A stretch of DNA of 7,167 nt from Halobacteriales archaeon QS_9_68_42 (lineage in GTDB: Archaea; Halobacteriota; Halobacteria; Halobacteriales; Haloarculaceae): assembly GCA_003022905.1 (NCBI GenBank), contig PXSE01000077.1:1-7167 (forward strand), in the 5' to 3' direction. The notes beneath the pieces are model-generated. The model saw nothing but the letters and a program-made list of their open reading frames with translations, was not told the origin of the DNA and did not search any database. Of the stretch, positions 1 through 6,164 are shown piece by piece. The first letter of the stretch is position 1, and each line of letters begins with the position of its first letter. The position numbers and the translations under genes were made by a program.

Positions 1-162
1 CGACAGCGCCCCGAAGACCATCGCGGCGGCGAACGACCACCCCGACGCCACCTGGTCGCCGGTGATGCCGAAGGCCGTCATCCCGACGGCACCCAGGAAC
101 GCGAAGGCGGCAAACATCATTGGGAGGGCGACGTGCTTGTCCGTCGGCGCGTTCGTTTCCAT
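1..162 (-). CDS. Small membrane protein, N-terminal part (possibly DUF7525-like)
   Basis: The reverse strand reads in frame from an ATG at 162 to the window edge, giving 54 residues that start METNAPTDKHVALPMMFAAF. Two hydrophobic stretches are visible, at about residues 12-32 and 40-54, separated by a short Gly/Asp/Gln turn. This suggests a tiny integral membrane protein with two helices and a short polar N-terminus. A good TATA box lies 22-29 nt upstream of the ATG, which supports this start and a leaderless transcript. It resembles the short two-helix haloarchaeal proteins that I associate tentatively with DUF7525; that link is from memory. The C-terminus is outside the window and no function can be assigned. 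It is divergent from the LEA14-like gene, with 98 bp between the two starts. Confidence 0.72.
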   Translation of the reverse strand, partial: METNAPTDKHVALPMMFAAFAFLGAVGMTAFGITGDQVASGWSFAAAMVFGALS

Positions 163-183
163 GCCCGACCGTACGGCACGGCG

Positions 184-191
184 AATATAAA
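184..191 (-). promoter_or_regulatory. TATA box for the small membrane protein gene
   Basis: The reverse strand reads TTTATATT here, centred about 26 nt before the ATG at 162. That is the usual archaeal TATA-to-start distance for a leaderless haloarchaeal mRNA. No Shine-Dalgarno-like sequence precedes the ATG, which fits. Confidence 0.6.
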
Positions 192-228
192 TCCCGGCGG
201 TTCCGACGGACCGCGGCCGGTACAACAG

Positions 229-236
229 TTATTTCA
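229..236 (+). promoter_or_regulatory. Weak TATA-like box for the LEA14-like gene
   Basis: TTATTTCA is the only A/T-rich stretch in the 98-bp divergent spacer that faces the plus-strand gene. It is centred about 29 nt before the ATG at 261. The position fits a leaderless transcript, but the sequence is a poor TATA match. Confidence 0.4.
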
Positions 237-260
237 GCCGCGGGAGCGTGCAATCACGCG

Positions 261-1364
261 ATGAGTCGACTCGGCGGCGTCGTCAGCGCGCGGCGGCTCA
301 AGATTGCCGGCGCGGCCGTTGGCGTGCTCGTGGTCTCGATAGTCGGAGCCTTCACGTTCGGCGTTCTCGGGGCGCCGACCGTCGAGGAGGTGGACAACCG
401 CTTCGGCGAGGCGAACAACGAAACGACGGTCGTCTACACCGACCTGGTCGTCGACACCCCCAACCCCATCGGCGTCCAGCTCGGCGACACGACGATAAAC
501 TACACCGTCCGGATGAACGACGTCCCCATAGCCGTCGGCGGCCGGGAGGGACTGAACATCGAGGAGGGCAACTCCACACAGGAGTTCACGACCCGGATGG
601 ACAACACGCAGATTCCGCCGTGGTGGGCGACCCACGTCAACAACGGCGAGCGGACCGTCGTCACCATCAACGCGACGGTCCGGACCTCGATTCTCGGCCA
701 GCGACAGTACGACCTCACCCAGGAGAAGGAGGTCGAGACCGACATCATCGGCCAGTTCAACTCTAACGAGACGCGGCCGGTGCGGTCCGAGGACTCCCCG
801 CCGGTGTTCTCCGATCCCATTCTGTACGTCAACCGGACCGGCGCCGAGTGGGGCAACGCGACCGAGGCGGAGACGCCGATCAACATGGAGTTCCTCCTGT
901 ACAACCCTCAGACGACCCCCTTTACCGTCACCGAGCTGGGCTATGAGATAACGATGAACGGGGTCCTGGTCGGCGAGGGGGCGACCGACGACCTCGCGGC
1001 AATCCCGCCGGGGCAGACCGAGGCGGTGGAGACGGAGGCCCGCATCCTCAACCCCAACCTCGACGACTGGTGGGTGACCCACCTGCAGAACGACCAGGTG
1101 ACCGACCTTCGCATCGAGTTCTACGCGAAGGTGTCGACCGACGGACTCGCCCAAGACGTCCGGGTCCCGCTGGACGAACTCACCTACGAGAAGACCATCG
1201 AGACGGACATCTTCGGCAACAAGAACGCCTCTGACGACGAGGCGCCGTCGGGGACGCCGACGCCCACCGACGGGGGACCGGCGCCCTCGCCGACGCCGAC
1301 CGACGTCCTTGAGGAACCGGAACCGGACCCCGACACCCCGACCGACGACGACCTGCTGGAGTAG
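261..1364 (+). CDS. Membrane-anchored LEA14/WHy-repeat surface protein
   Basis: This encodes 367 residues. Residues 1-14 are basic (RR at 11-12) and residues 15-38 form a hydrophobic segment, so an N-terminal membrane anchor or uncleaved signal is likely, with the rest outside the cell. Two tandem repeats follow, about 51-165 and 183-320. Each has an Asn-Pro motif near its start (DTPNP at 65-69, YNP at 214-216), a Trp pair (WWATH at 121-125, WWVTH at 270-274) and a closing ETDI-G motif (159-164, 314-319). This pattern matches the LEA14/WHy desiccation-related fold. Eight N-x-S/T sequons (N53, 80, 104, 137, 169, 191, 199, 322) fit an N-glycosylated extracellular protein. The last 40 residues are a Pro/Thr/Asp/Glu-rich tail. 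An upstream in-frame extension to 120 exists but overlaps the divergent promoters, and the membrane segment follows the chosen ATG directly. The molecular role is unknown; relatives are linked with desiccation or envelope stress. Confidence 0.85.
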   Translation: MSRLGGVVSARRLKIAGAAVGVLVVSIVGAFTFGVLGAPTVEEVDNRFGEANNETTVVYTDLVVDTPNPIGVQLGDTTINYTVRMNDVPIAVGGREGLNIEEGNSTQEFTTRMDNTQIPPWWATHVNNGERTVVTINATVRTSILGQRQYDLTQEKEVETDIIGQFNSNETRPVRSEDSPPVFSDPILYVNRTGAEWGNATEAETPINMEFLLYNPQTTPFTVTELGYEITMNGVLVGEGATDDLAAIPPGQTEAVETEARILNPNLDDWWVTHLQNDQVTDLRIEFYAKVSTDGLAQDVRVPLDELTYEKTIETDIFGNKNASDDEAPSGTPTPTDGGPAPSPTPTDVLEEPEPDPDTPTDDDLLE

Positions 1365-1373
1365 CCGGCGGTA

Positions 1374-1383
1374 ACGTTTTGTT
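1374..1383 (+). promoter_or_regulatory. Possible TATA-like element before the 156-aa hypothetical gene
   Basis: CGTTTTGTTG lies in the 51-bp gap after the LEA14-like gene. It is centred about 27 nt before an ATG at 1406 but about 37 nt before the GTG used by the long frame at 1416. The T run could instead be part of a transcription stop for the upstream gene. It matters because it bears on which start codon is used. Confidence 0.3.
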
Positions 1384-1415
1384 GCCGGTCCGTCTTCGGA
1401 GTCGTATGGAACGGA

Positions 1416-1886
1416 GTGACCACTCTCCGGGTCGAGTTCTCCGACAGTAGCATCGACGCCGAGGCCGACGGCGGGACCGTTCTGCTCTCCGTCGACGGGA
1501 CCACTCACGAGCTGTCCCGCGGGGCCGCGCGCGAACTGGCTGAGGAGGTAGGCGAGGCGCTGGTCTCCCGCGAGGAATTCCTCCGGACCGCGGGCGAACA
1601 CCGGCCGGACGGCTCCTACGTGGTCTCGCGGCGCGGAGCCGACTCCGCGGGCAATGAGAAGGTGTTCAACTCCTTCCGGCGGCTCGAACGGCTCTACGAG
1701 CGACTGCCGGGCACGTTCGACGCCGACGACGTCGGCCGAACCGGCATCACCGGGTCGCGGCGCCACATGGTAGTCAGACACCTCGCGGAACATCCGGGCT
1801 TCGAGTGTGGGACCGTCTCACGGAACCCCCTGCGGGTGAGCAAGGCGGGTGACGGCGGAACGAAGGAGGGCGCGACGGCCGACTGA
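1416..1886 (+). CDS. Conserved haloarchaeal hypothetical protein (possibly DUF7528-like)
   Basis: This encodes 156 residues from a GTG start. The N-terminal 30 residues look like beta strands (LRVEFSD, TVLLSVDG). A helical segment at 34-60 (ELSRGAARELAEEVGEALV) follows, then a basic/polar core with SYVVSRRGADSAGN at 67-80 and a helix FNSFRRLERLYERLP at 84-98. The core VGRTGITGSRRHMVVRHLAEHP at 106-127 is rich in Arg and Gly and could bind nucleic acid; that is inference only. There is no signal or membrane segment. It looks like a short haloarchaea-restricted family that I link only loosely to DUF7528. It ends 8 bp before the convergent AbrB-PhoU gene. An ATG at 1406 is out of frame with the body of the gene; see the finding on the start. 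Confidence 0.7.
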   Translation: MTTLRVEFSDSSIDAEADGGTVLLSVDGTTHELSRGAARELAEEVGEALVSREEFLRTAGEHRPDGSYVVSRRGADSAGNEKVFNSFRRLERLYERLPGTFDADDVGRTGITGSRRHMVVRHLAEHPGFECGTVSRNPLRVSKAGDGGTKEGATAD

Positions 1887-1894
1887 GCGGGAGC

Positions 1895-2799
1895 CTACTC
1901 GATTGTGACGTGGTTGCTGTCCTCATTGAGAGCGAGATTCGTCGCTATCTCGGCGTTTCGGACGGCGTACTGTGCGGTCTGCCCGAGGCTGACGAGCACC
2001 TCTCGCACCCGGAGCAGGTCCTCATTGGGCATCTCCTCAAGATCGTCCAGTATCTCCATCTCCCGGTTGCGCACCTGGCCGAACTTCTCTCGGGTTTCGA
2101 TAGCGAGGTCGTAGTCGCGCTCGACGGCCGCCCGGACGCCGAGCTCGGTTATTTCGTTGACGGCGTCGGTGAACTCCCGGACGCGCCGCGTCGTCGCGTC
2201 GTCGACGTCGAGGGTGTGGCCCTCCGTCTCGAGGACGATCTCGGCGATGTCTTCGGCGTTGTCCGCCGTGAGTTCGAGGTTCTTGGCGATGGAGCGGTAG
2301 CCGATGAGCGGGGGTTGCCGTGGGCCAGCGACTTGATGGCCTCGTTGCGCATCGTCGACCCCGTCGACTCCAGCCGTTCCAGCAGGTTGTCGAGGTCGAA
2401 GTCCTCGGGGTCGACCGAACACCGGATGGCGATGCGCTCGGGCGTCTCCTCGACGACGCCCAGCCCCATCAGTTGCGTCTCGGCATTGTAGACGGCGTTT
2501 ATCTGAGCGGAGTCCAGGGTGCCGCCCTCCTCGACTTCGACGTGGATGACGCGGCGCCCCAGCACGTACTGGGCGACGATGGCGCGCTCGACGGCCTCGG
2601 CGTTGAGGTTCTGTGCGCGGATGACCGCCTCGCTTTCCTCCTGCTGGACGGACTCGGGCATAACGGTCAGCGTGCCCTTCGAGCCCAACCGCAGGGACAC
2701 TTCGTCGCCCTTTTCGACGTCCTGTTCGCCGGCCCATTCGGCCGGGAGCGTCATTGCCAGCGTCGACGGCCCGAGCCGCTGCACCTTGCGGGTTTCCAT
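1895..2799 (-). pseudogene. AbrB-PhoU family regulator, frameshifted and internally deleted
   Basis: The reverse strand encodes an N-terminal SpoVT/AbrB-like domain (residues 1-50, METRKVQRLGPSTLAMTLPA) followed by PhoU-type helical sequence. The start at 2799 opens a frame that stays family-like to residue 163 (IKSLAHGNP), near 2310. There the reading jumps to another frame, which continues PLIGYRSIAKNLELTADNAE to the stop at 1895-1897. Adding one C to the C5 run (G run at 2310-2314 on the plus strand) joins both parts into 301 residues. LTADNAEDIAEI is the PhoU signature helix. As I recall the family, members are about 335-340 aa, and about 37 residues between HGNP and PLIGY (an RERQANKIF-type helix) are missing here. 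PhoU-like proteins act in phosphate signalling; the AbrB domain suggests DNA binding. As written, translation would give a 216-residue truncated protein with a scrambled Arg/Ser/Thr tail. Confidence 0.82.
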
Positions 2800-2821
2800 A
2801 CCGATGAGTCATCGGCGTGGA

Positions 2822-2838
2822 CCTTAAGGTTCACTATA
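2822..2838 (-). promoter_or_regulatory. Promoter region of the AbrB-PhoU gene
   Basis: The palindrome CCTTAAGG (2822-2829) is centred about 27 nt before the ATG at 2799, the right distance for a leaderless archaeal start. A second A/T-rich box reading TATAGTG on the reverse strand (2832-2838) is about 36 nt upstream and would give a leader of about 10 nt. Either could be the TATA element. Confidence 0.45.
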
Positions 2839-2859
2839 CACCGGACAACATGCCGGCCG

Positions 2860-2869
2860 ATAATTATAT
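2860..2869 (+). promoter_or_regulatory. TATA box for threonine synthase gene
   Basis: ATAATTATAT is the most A/T-rich stretch in the 129-bp divergent spacer. Transcription would start about 25 nt downstream, near 2890, leaving a leader of about 35-40 nt. That leader contains a Shine-Dalgarno-like GAGGGG at 2918-2923, so this mRNA is probably leadered, unlike its neighbours. Confidence 0.55.
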
Positions 2870-2917
2870 GCGCCGGCGAACGGTTCCGCCGGAGGAACGC
2901 TTACCGGGCGGGGTGCC

Positions 2918-2923
2918 GAGGGG
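2918..2923 (+). promoter_or_regulatory. Shine-Dalgarno-like site for threonine synthase
   Basis: GAGGGG sits 5 nt before the ATG at 2929 and partly matches the archaeal GGAGG consensus. It supports choosing this ATG even though the frame is open much further upstream, because the protein's zinc ribbon starts 12 residues after it. Confidence 0.5.
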
Positions 2924-2928
2924 TCGGC

Positions 2929-4119
2929 ATGGAAACGACCGACGCGTTCCAGGGGTTGACGTGCTTCGACTGTGGCGAGCGGTTCGACACGATGGCGACC
3001 GGCCGGTGTCCCGAGTGCGGGGGGATTCTCGACCCGACGTACGATTACAACGCCGTCTCGCTGTCGACGGGCAGGCCCGTCGAGTCGATGTGGGACTACG
3101 AGGCCGTGCTGCCGTTCCCGGCCGAGCGGGCCGACCGAATGGGCGCCGGCGGGACGCCGCTGGTCGCCTGTCCCGGCCTGGCCGACCGGATGGGCGTCGA
3201 CCGCGTGTTCCTGAAGGACGAGGGCCGGAACCCGACAGGCACATTCAAGGACCGCGGGGCGGCCGTCTCGGTCGCCGCCGCCGCGGCCGCCGGCGCCGAC
3301 GACGTCGCCCTGTCGTCGGCGGGCAACGCCGGCCACGCCGCCGCGGCCTACGCCAACGCCGCCGGCCTCGACGCCCACGTCTTCCTCCCGGAGCGGGCCG
3401 GGTTCACGCAGAAGGCGATGGTCGAGGTCCACGACGGCGACCTCCACGTCGCTGGCGGCGAGGAGGCACAGATCGGCGACGCCGGCCGCGCCTACGAGCG
3501 GGCGATGGCCGACCACGACGACTGGCAGTCGGTGAAAACGTTCGTCACGCCGTACCGCCATGACGGCAAGAAGACGATGGCCTACGAGATCATCGACCAG
3601 CTCGGCGGCGAGGTGCCGGACGGGGTCGTCTACCCCACCGGTGGCGGCGTCGGCCTCGTCGGGATGCACAAGGCCGCAACGGAACTGCGGGCGATGGGCC
3701 ACATCGACGAACTCCCCGGCATGTATGTCGCTCAGTCCAGCGGCTGTGCACCCATCGTCGACGCCTACGAGGCGGGGCTGGAGCGCCATGAGCCGTGGAC
3801 CGACGTCGAAACCGTCTGTGGCGGCATCGCCATCCCGGACCCCGGCGCCAGCGACCTCGTGCTCGAGGCGGTGTACGAGAGCGACGGCGGGGCCGTCGCC
3901 ACCGACGACGGGGCCATCCTCGACGCGGCCGTCGACGTCGCACGCCACACCGGCCTCGAGATGGCGCCGGCGTGTGCCGCCGCCGCCAGCGGCGCCTTCG
4001 AGTTGGCCGACCGCGGCGAGTTCGGCCCCGATGACACGGTCGTCCTGCTGAACACCGGTGCCGGGAGCAAGGACGCCGACGCGCTGCGGGCGCACGTCGG
4101 CGAGCAGAACGCCGGATAG
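2929..4119 (+). CDS. thrC: Threonine synthase (zinc-ribbon, fold-type II PLP enzyme)
   Basis: This encodes 396 residues. Residues 12-30 form a zinc ribbon (C12-x2-C15 and C27-x2-C30), typical of archaeal threonine synthases. The PLP-binding lysine is K107 in NPTGTFKDRG (101-110). SSAGNAG at 129-135 matches the Ser-x-x-Asn loop that contacts the PLP ring, and PTGGGVGLVG at 236-245 is the Gly-rich loop that binds the PLP phosphate. The C-terminal LLNTGAGSKD (373-382) matches the family's TG-G-KD ending. The enzyme converts O-phospho-L-homoserine and water to L-threonine and phosphate in the cytoplasm. Haloarchaea often carry several threonine synthase paralogs, and some may act on other substrates, so the exact substrate is not certain. 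The gene is monocistronic: the neighbour upstream is divergent, and the next gene downstream is convergent, across an inverted-repeat element that begins 7 nt after the stop. Confidence 0.88.
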   Translation: METTDAFQGLTCFDCGERFDTMATGRCPECGGILDPTYDYNAVSLSTGRPVESMWDYEAVLPFPAERADRMGAGGTPLVACPGLADRMGVDRVFLKDEGRNPTGTFKDRGAAVSVAAAAAAGADDVALSSAGNAGHAAAAYANAAGLDAHVFLPERAGFTQKAMVEVHDGDLHVAGGEEAQIGDAGRAYERAMADHDDWQSVKTFVTPYRHDGKKTMAYEIIDQLGGEVPDGVVYPTGGGVGLVGMHKAATELRAMGHIDELPGMYVAQSSGCAPIVDAYEAGLERHEPWTDVETVCGGIAIPDPGASDLVLEAVYESDGGAVATDDGAILDAAVDVARHTGLEMAPACAAAASGAFELADRGEFGPDDTVVLLNTGAGSKDADALRAHVGEQNAG

Positions 4120-4126
4120 GGCGGTC

Positions 4127-4227
4127 ATACTGCCGGCTGTACCTGCCCGGACCGGTCTCCGGAACGACGGAACGCCCGGAAGAATCGGGCCGATACCGCG
4201 AGGCCACGGGATTACAGCCGGCAGTAT
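4127..4227. repeat. Inverted-repeat element, copy 1 (REPIN/MITE-like)
   Basis: ATACTGCCGGCTGTA at 4127-4141 is a perfect 15-bp inverted repeat of TACAGCCGGCAGTAT at 4213-4227, enclosing 71 bp. Each arm is also an imperfect palindrome (TAC-T-GCCGGC-T-GTA) with one T:T mismatch per half. A second copy with the same ends lies at 6165-6273. Across the two copies the left arm is shared as TACTGCCGGCTGTACCT and the right arm as TACAGCCGGCAGTATCAG, so both copies have the same orientation, while their interiors do not align. The element starts 7 nt after the thrC stop, and its right arm leads straight into the TGA stop of the convergent flavoprotein gene. It encodes no protein. It may be a mobile-derived element or a two-way 3'-end hairpin. 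Confidence 0.8.
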
Positions 4228-5264
4228 CAGTCGTCGTCAGACGCCGCCGCCGGCTCCTCGCGGCCGGGATGGCCCTCGTGGGCCAGTGCGCGCTCCCGGA
4301 GGCGCTCGGAGATGGCGGGCACCTCGCTCTCGGCGACGGCGCCCTCGGCCTCAATCTCCTCGACGGAGCGCGGGAACGCCCGCAGGTCGTAGTGGTTGCC
4401 GATGCCACAGCGGGCGCCCTCGCCCATCGCGGTGGGAATCTGATTGTGGCCGGGCGTGACGTCGCCGACGGCGTAGACGCCGTCGACGTTCGTGCGGCCG
4501 TGGTCGTCGACGGCGACGGTGCCGTCGTCGTTCAGCTCGACGCCCAGCGATTCGGCGAGGTCGGTGTTGTAGTCGGAGCCGTACATCGGGAAGCCGCCGC
4601 GGTACTCCCGGCGGGTTCCATCTTCGAACTCGAAGGCCTCCAGCCAGCCATCGTCGCGCTTCTTGAGGCCGACTATCTCCTCGTGGACGACGTTGACGGG
4701 GTGGGCCTCGAGCATTGCTCTCGTCTCGGCGGACCACTCCGGATCCTCGCCGCGGGTCAGCAGGTCGACCTCCGGCGTGAAGTTGAGCATGATCATCGCT
4801 ACGTGGGCCGCCGATTCGCCGGTGCCCATCACGTAGACGGGCTCGTCGACGAACATGTAGGCGTCGCAGTGGAGACACCAGTGGAGCCCCCGGCCGGTCC
4901 GGGGCAGTGGCGGGTCGGGCCGCTCGTCTGAGAAGCCGGTCGCCAGGACGACGTGGTCCGTCGTCACCTCGATGTCGCCGGCGGTGACGCGGTAGCCCGC
5001 CTCGACTGGTTCGACGTCCGTGGCGAAGTCCTGGAAGTAATCGGCGCCGTACTTCTGTATCTGCTCGGTCGCGGTGGCGAGAAACTCGTTGCCGGAGACG
5101 TCCTCGGTGACGCCGATGACGTTGTGCGTGTCGAGCATCATCGCCGCTCGGCCGCCGCCGCGGTTGATGACGGCCGTGTCGTGGCCGAGTCGCGTCGTGT
5201 ACAGCGCCGCCGTCAGACCGGCCGGACCCCCGCCAATCACCGTTACCTGGTAGTGCTCCGTCAT
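4227..5264 (-). CDS. Thioredoxin-reductase-like FAD oxidoreductase
   Basis: This encodes 345 residues. The FAD-binding motif VIGGGPAG is at 9-16, the closing FAD motif VYAVGDV at 263-269, and the redox-active pair at C130-L-H-C133, the spacing of the CxxC disulfide in thioredoxin reductases. A second nucleotide-binding loop, VMGTGESA at 145-152, ends in Ser-Ala and lacks an obvious HRR-type NADPH motif downstream, so the electron donor is uncertain. The likely role is transfer of reducing equivalents through FAD and the CxxC to a thioredoxin- or glutaredoxin-like partner in the cytoplasm. After about residue 298 there is an acidic, helical C-terminal extension of about 47 residues (EEIEAEGAVAESE, then RLRERAL) beyond the core fold. 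I chose the ATG at 5264 rather than an in-frame start at 5339, because a TTAA box lies 27-30 nt upstream and the FAD motif begins 8 residues in. The stop codon overlaps the inverted-repeat element. Confidence 0.85.
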   Translation of the reverse strand: MTEHYQVTVIGGGPAGLTAALYTTRLGHDTAVINRGGGRAAMMLDTHNVIGVTEDVSGNEFLATATEQIQKYGADYFQDFATDVEPVEAGYRVTAGDIEVTTDHVVLATGFSDERPDPPLPRTGRGLHWCLHCDAYMFVDEPVYVMGTGESAAHVAMIMLNFTPEVDLLTRGEDPEWSAETRAMLEAHPVNVVHEEIVGLKKRDDGWLEAFEFEDGTRREYRGGFPMYGSDYNTDLAESLGVELNDDGTVAVDDHGRTNVDGVYAVGDVTPGHNQIPTAMGEGARCGIGNHYDLRAFPRSVEEIEAEGAVAESEVPAISERLRERALAHEGHPGREEPAAASDDD

Positions 5265-5288
5265 TGGATAGTCGTACTGCTCCCACCG

Positions 5289-5297
5289 GCTTAACTT
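5289..5297 (-). promoter_or_regulatory. TATA-like box for the flavoprotein gene
   Basis: The reverse strand reads AAGTTAAGC here, centred about 28 nt before the ATG at 5264. No Shine-Dalgarno sequence is visible, so a leaderless transcript is likely. Confidence 0.5.
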
Positions 5298-5409
5298 CCC
5301 GGCTGCTGTGGTGGACAGACGCACCCGCCCTGAGGCCAAGCGCCCCGGCGGCCTCCGAATGGGTTCGCGTTAATCGGCCGACAGCGCCCGAAAACCGCTG
5401 GATTCGGCT

Positions 5410-5488
5410 CCCGTGTCAACGTGACTCACCCTGGAGGACAGATGATATAAGTGTGGAACTCCTATATTAATTCGGACCACCCGTGTCA
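5410..5488 (+). promoter_or_regulatory. Promoter region of the 211-aa gene: two TATA boxes and small repeats
   Basis: Two TATA-like boxes face the plus-strand gene: GATATAA at 5444-5450 and TATATTAA at 5463-5470. They would give leaders of about 45 and 27 nt. A small dyad, GTGA-C-TCAC (5421-5429), lies 14 bp before the first box, where an activator or repressor could bind. CCCGTGTCA occurs twice (5410-5418 and 5480-5488), exactly 70 bp apart and flanking both boxes. The rest of the 255-bp spacer from 5265 shows no gene that I can support. Confidence 0.45.
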
Positions 5489-5519
5489 GAGGGAACAGCC
5501 CTCGTGGGACAGGGAAACC

Positions 5520-6155
5520 ATGACCAGTCGCGTTTACAGACTTCACTCGACGCTGGAACTGCAACTCGGCGACGTCCACGAGTTCTTCGACGGGTACGAG
5601 CTACCCATCGAGATTGACGACGTCGAAGTAACACGGCGAAACAACACGCTCATCGTCAGCGCCGTCGCCGCGGAGAACAACATATCCAAGTACACGCCGA
5701 CGGCACAACTGAAGGCGAGCGTCACGGAGAACCGCATCTACGAGACGGAGGACGGCTGGCAGGAGACGCCGCCGGAACCGCAGGAGGGCGCCGCCTCCAG
5801 CGGCGGCGACGACGGCCCGCAGTGGGGGAGCTTCGGGGAGGGCGGACAGATGCAGGCCGAGGAGGTCGAGGTCAACTCGAAGCTCGTCGAGTACGCCTGC
5901 TTCAAGGGCGACCGCGAAACGGTGCTGCAGAACACTGCGCTGCAGTACCCGATGTTCGAGGTGCTGTGTGATCTAGCGCTGTTCGCCGACAAGGGCACAC
6001 TGACGGCCATCGCCGCCGTCGACGACCAGCTCGAGGCCACTCGCATCGTCGACGGCGAGGAGCGCTCCACGAGCATCGAAGTCATCGACGACCCCACAGA
6101 GCGGGACTCCGAGAACAGCGTGAACTGGCGCGACAACAAGTTCATCTCCGACTGA
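5520..6155 (+). CDS. Conserved haloarchaeal protein of unknown function (possibly DUF7110)
   Basis: This encodes 211 soluble, acidic residues with no signal or membrane segment. The N-terminal domain (1-75) starts MTSRVYRLHSTLELQLGDVH and contains VTRRNNTLIVSAVA (37-50) and KYTPTAQLKASVTE (57-70), which suggests an alpha/beta fold. A Gly/Glu/Pro-rich linker follows at about 80-118. The C-terminal domain (119-211) includes LVEYACFKGDRETVLQNTAL (122-141) and ends NWRDNKFISD. Those segments look strongly conserved among haloarchaeal homologues as I remember them, and I associate the family tentatively with DUF7110. The function is unknown. The ATG at 5520 is preferred over a start at 5451 because 5451 lies between the two TATA boxes; AGGGA at 5511-5515 is a weak Shine-Dalgarno 4 nt before it. 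A repeat element begins 9 nt after the stop. Confidence 0.8.
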   Translation: MTSRVYRLHSTLELQLGDVHEFFDGYELPIEIDDVEVTRRNNTLIVSAVAAENNISKYTPTAQLKASVTENRIYETEDGWQETPPEPQEGAASSGGDDGPQWGSFGEGGQMQAEEVEVNSKLVEYACFKGDRETVLQNTALQYPMFEVLCDLALFADKGTLTAIAAVDDQLEATRIVDGEERSTSIEVIDDPTERDSENSVNWRDNKFISD

Positions 6156-6164
6156 CCCGTTCTG

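Noticed and set aside
1363..1374. TAGCCGGCGGTA after the LEA14-like stop, resembling an arm of the repeat elements
   Set aside because: It shares only the GCCGGC core and part of the flank, has no inverted partner nearby, and GCCGGC is frequent in this DNA.
234..1793. Long 519-codon open frame on the minus strand across the LEA14-like gene and the next gene
   Set aside because: It is a shadow frame: Arg/Gly/Val-rich with no domain, antisense to two well-supported genes, as is common in GC-rich DNA.
2320..2928. Upstream in-frame extension of threonine synthase
   Set aside because: It is antisense to the AbrB-PhoU gene and crosses both divergent promoters; the zinc ribbon and the GAGGGG site place the start at 2929.
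2824..4128. 434-codon open frame on the minus strand opposite threonine synthase
   Set aside because: The plus-strand product has the full zinc ribbon, PLP lysine and Gly-rich loop; the antisense translation has no recognisable feature.
4142..4212. Interior of copy 1 as a small protein gene or structured RNA
   Set aside because: It has no start codon with a usable frame confined to the element, and the short GC-rich pairings seen are expected by chance at this composition.
5300..5405. Possible small gene in the divergent spacer
   Set aside because: No frame shows the G/C third-position pattern together with a promoter and start; I see nothing supportable here.
5433..5450. GGAGG followed by ATG ATA TAA, a two-codon start-stop ORF
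   Set aside because: The ATG overlaps the TATA box at 5444-5450, so the sequence is probably not transcribed from this promoter; likely coincidence.
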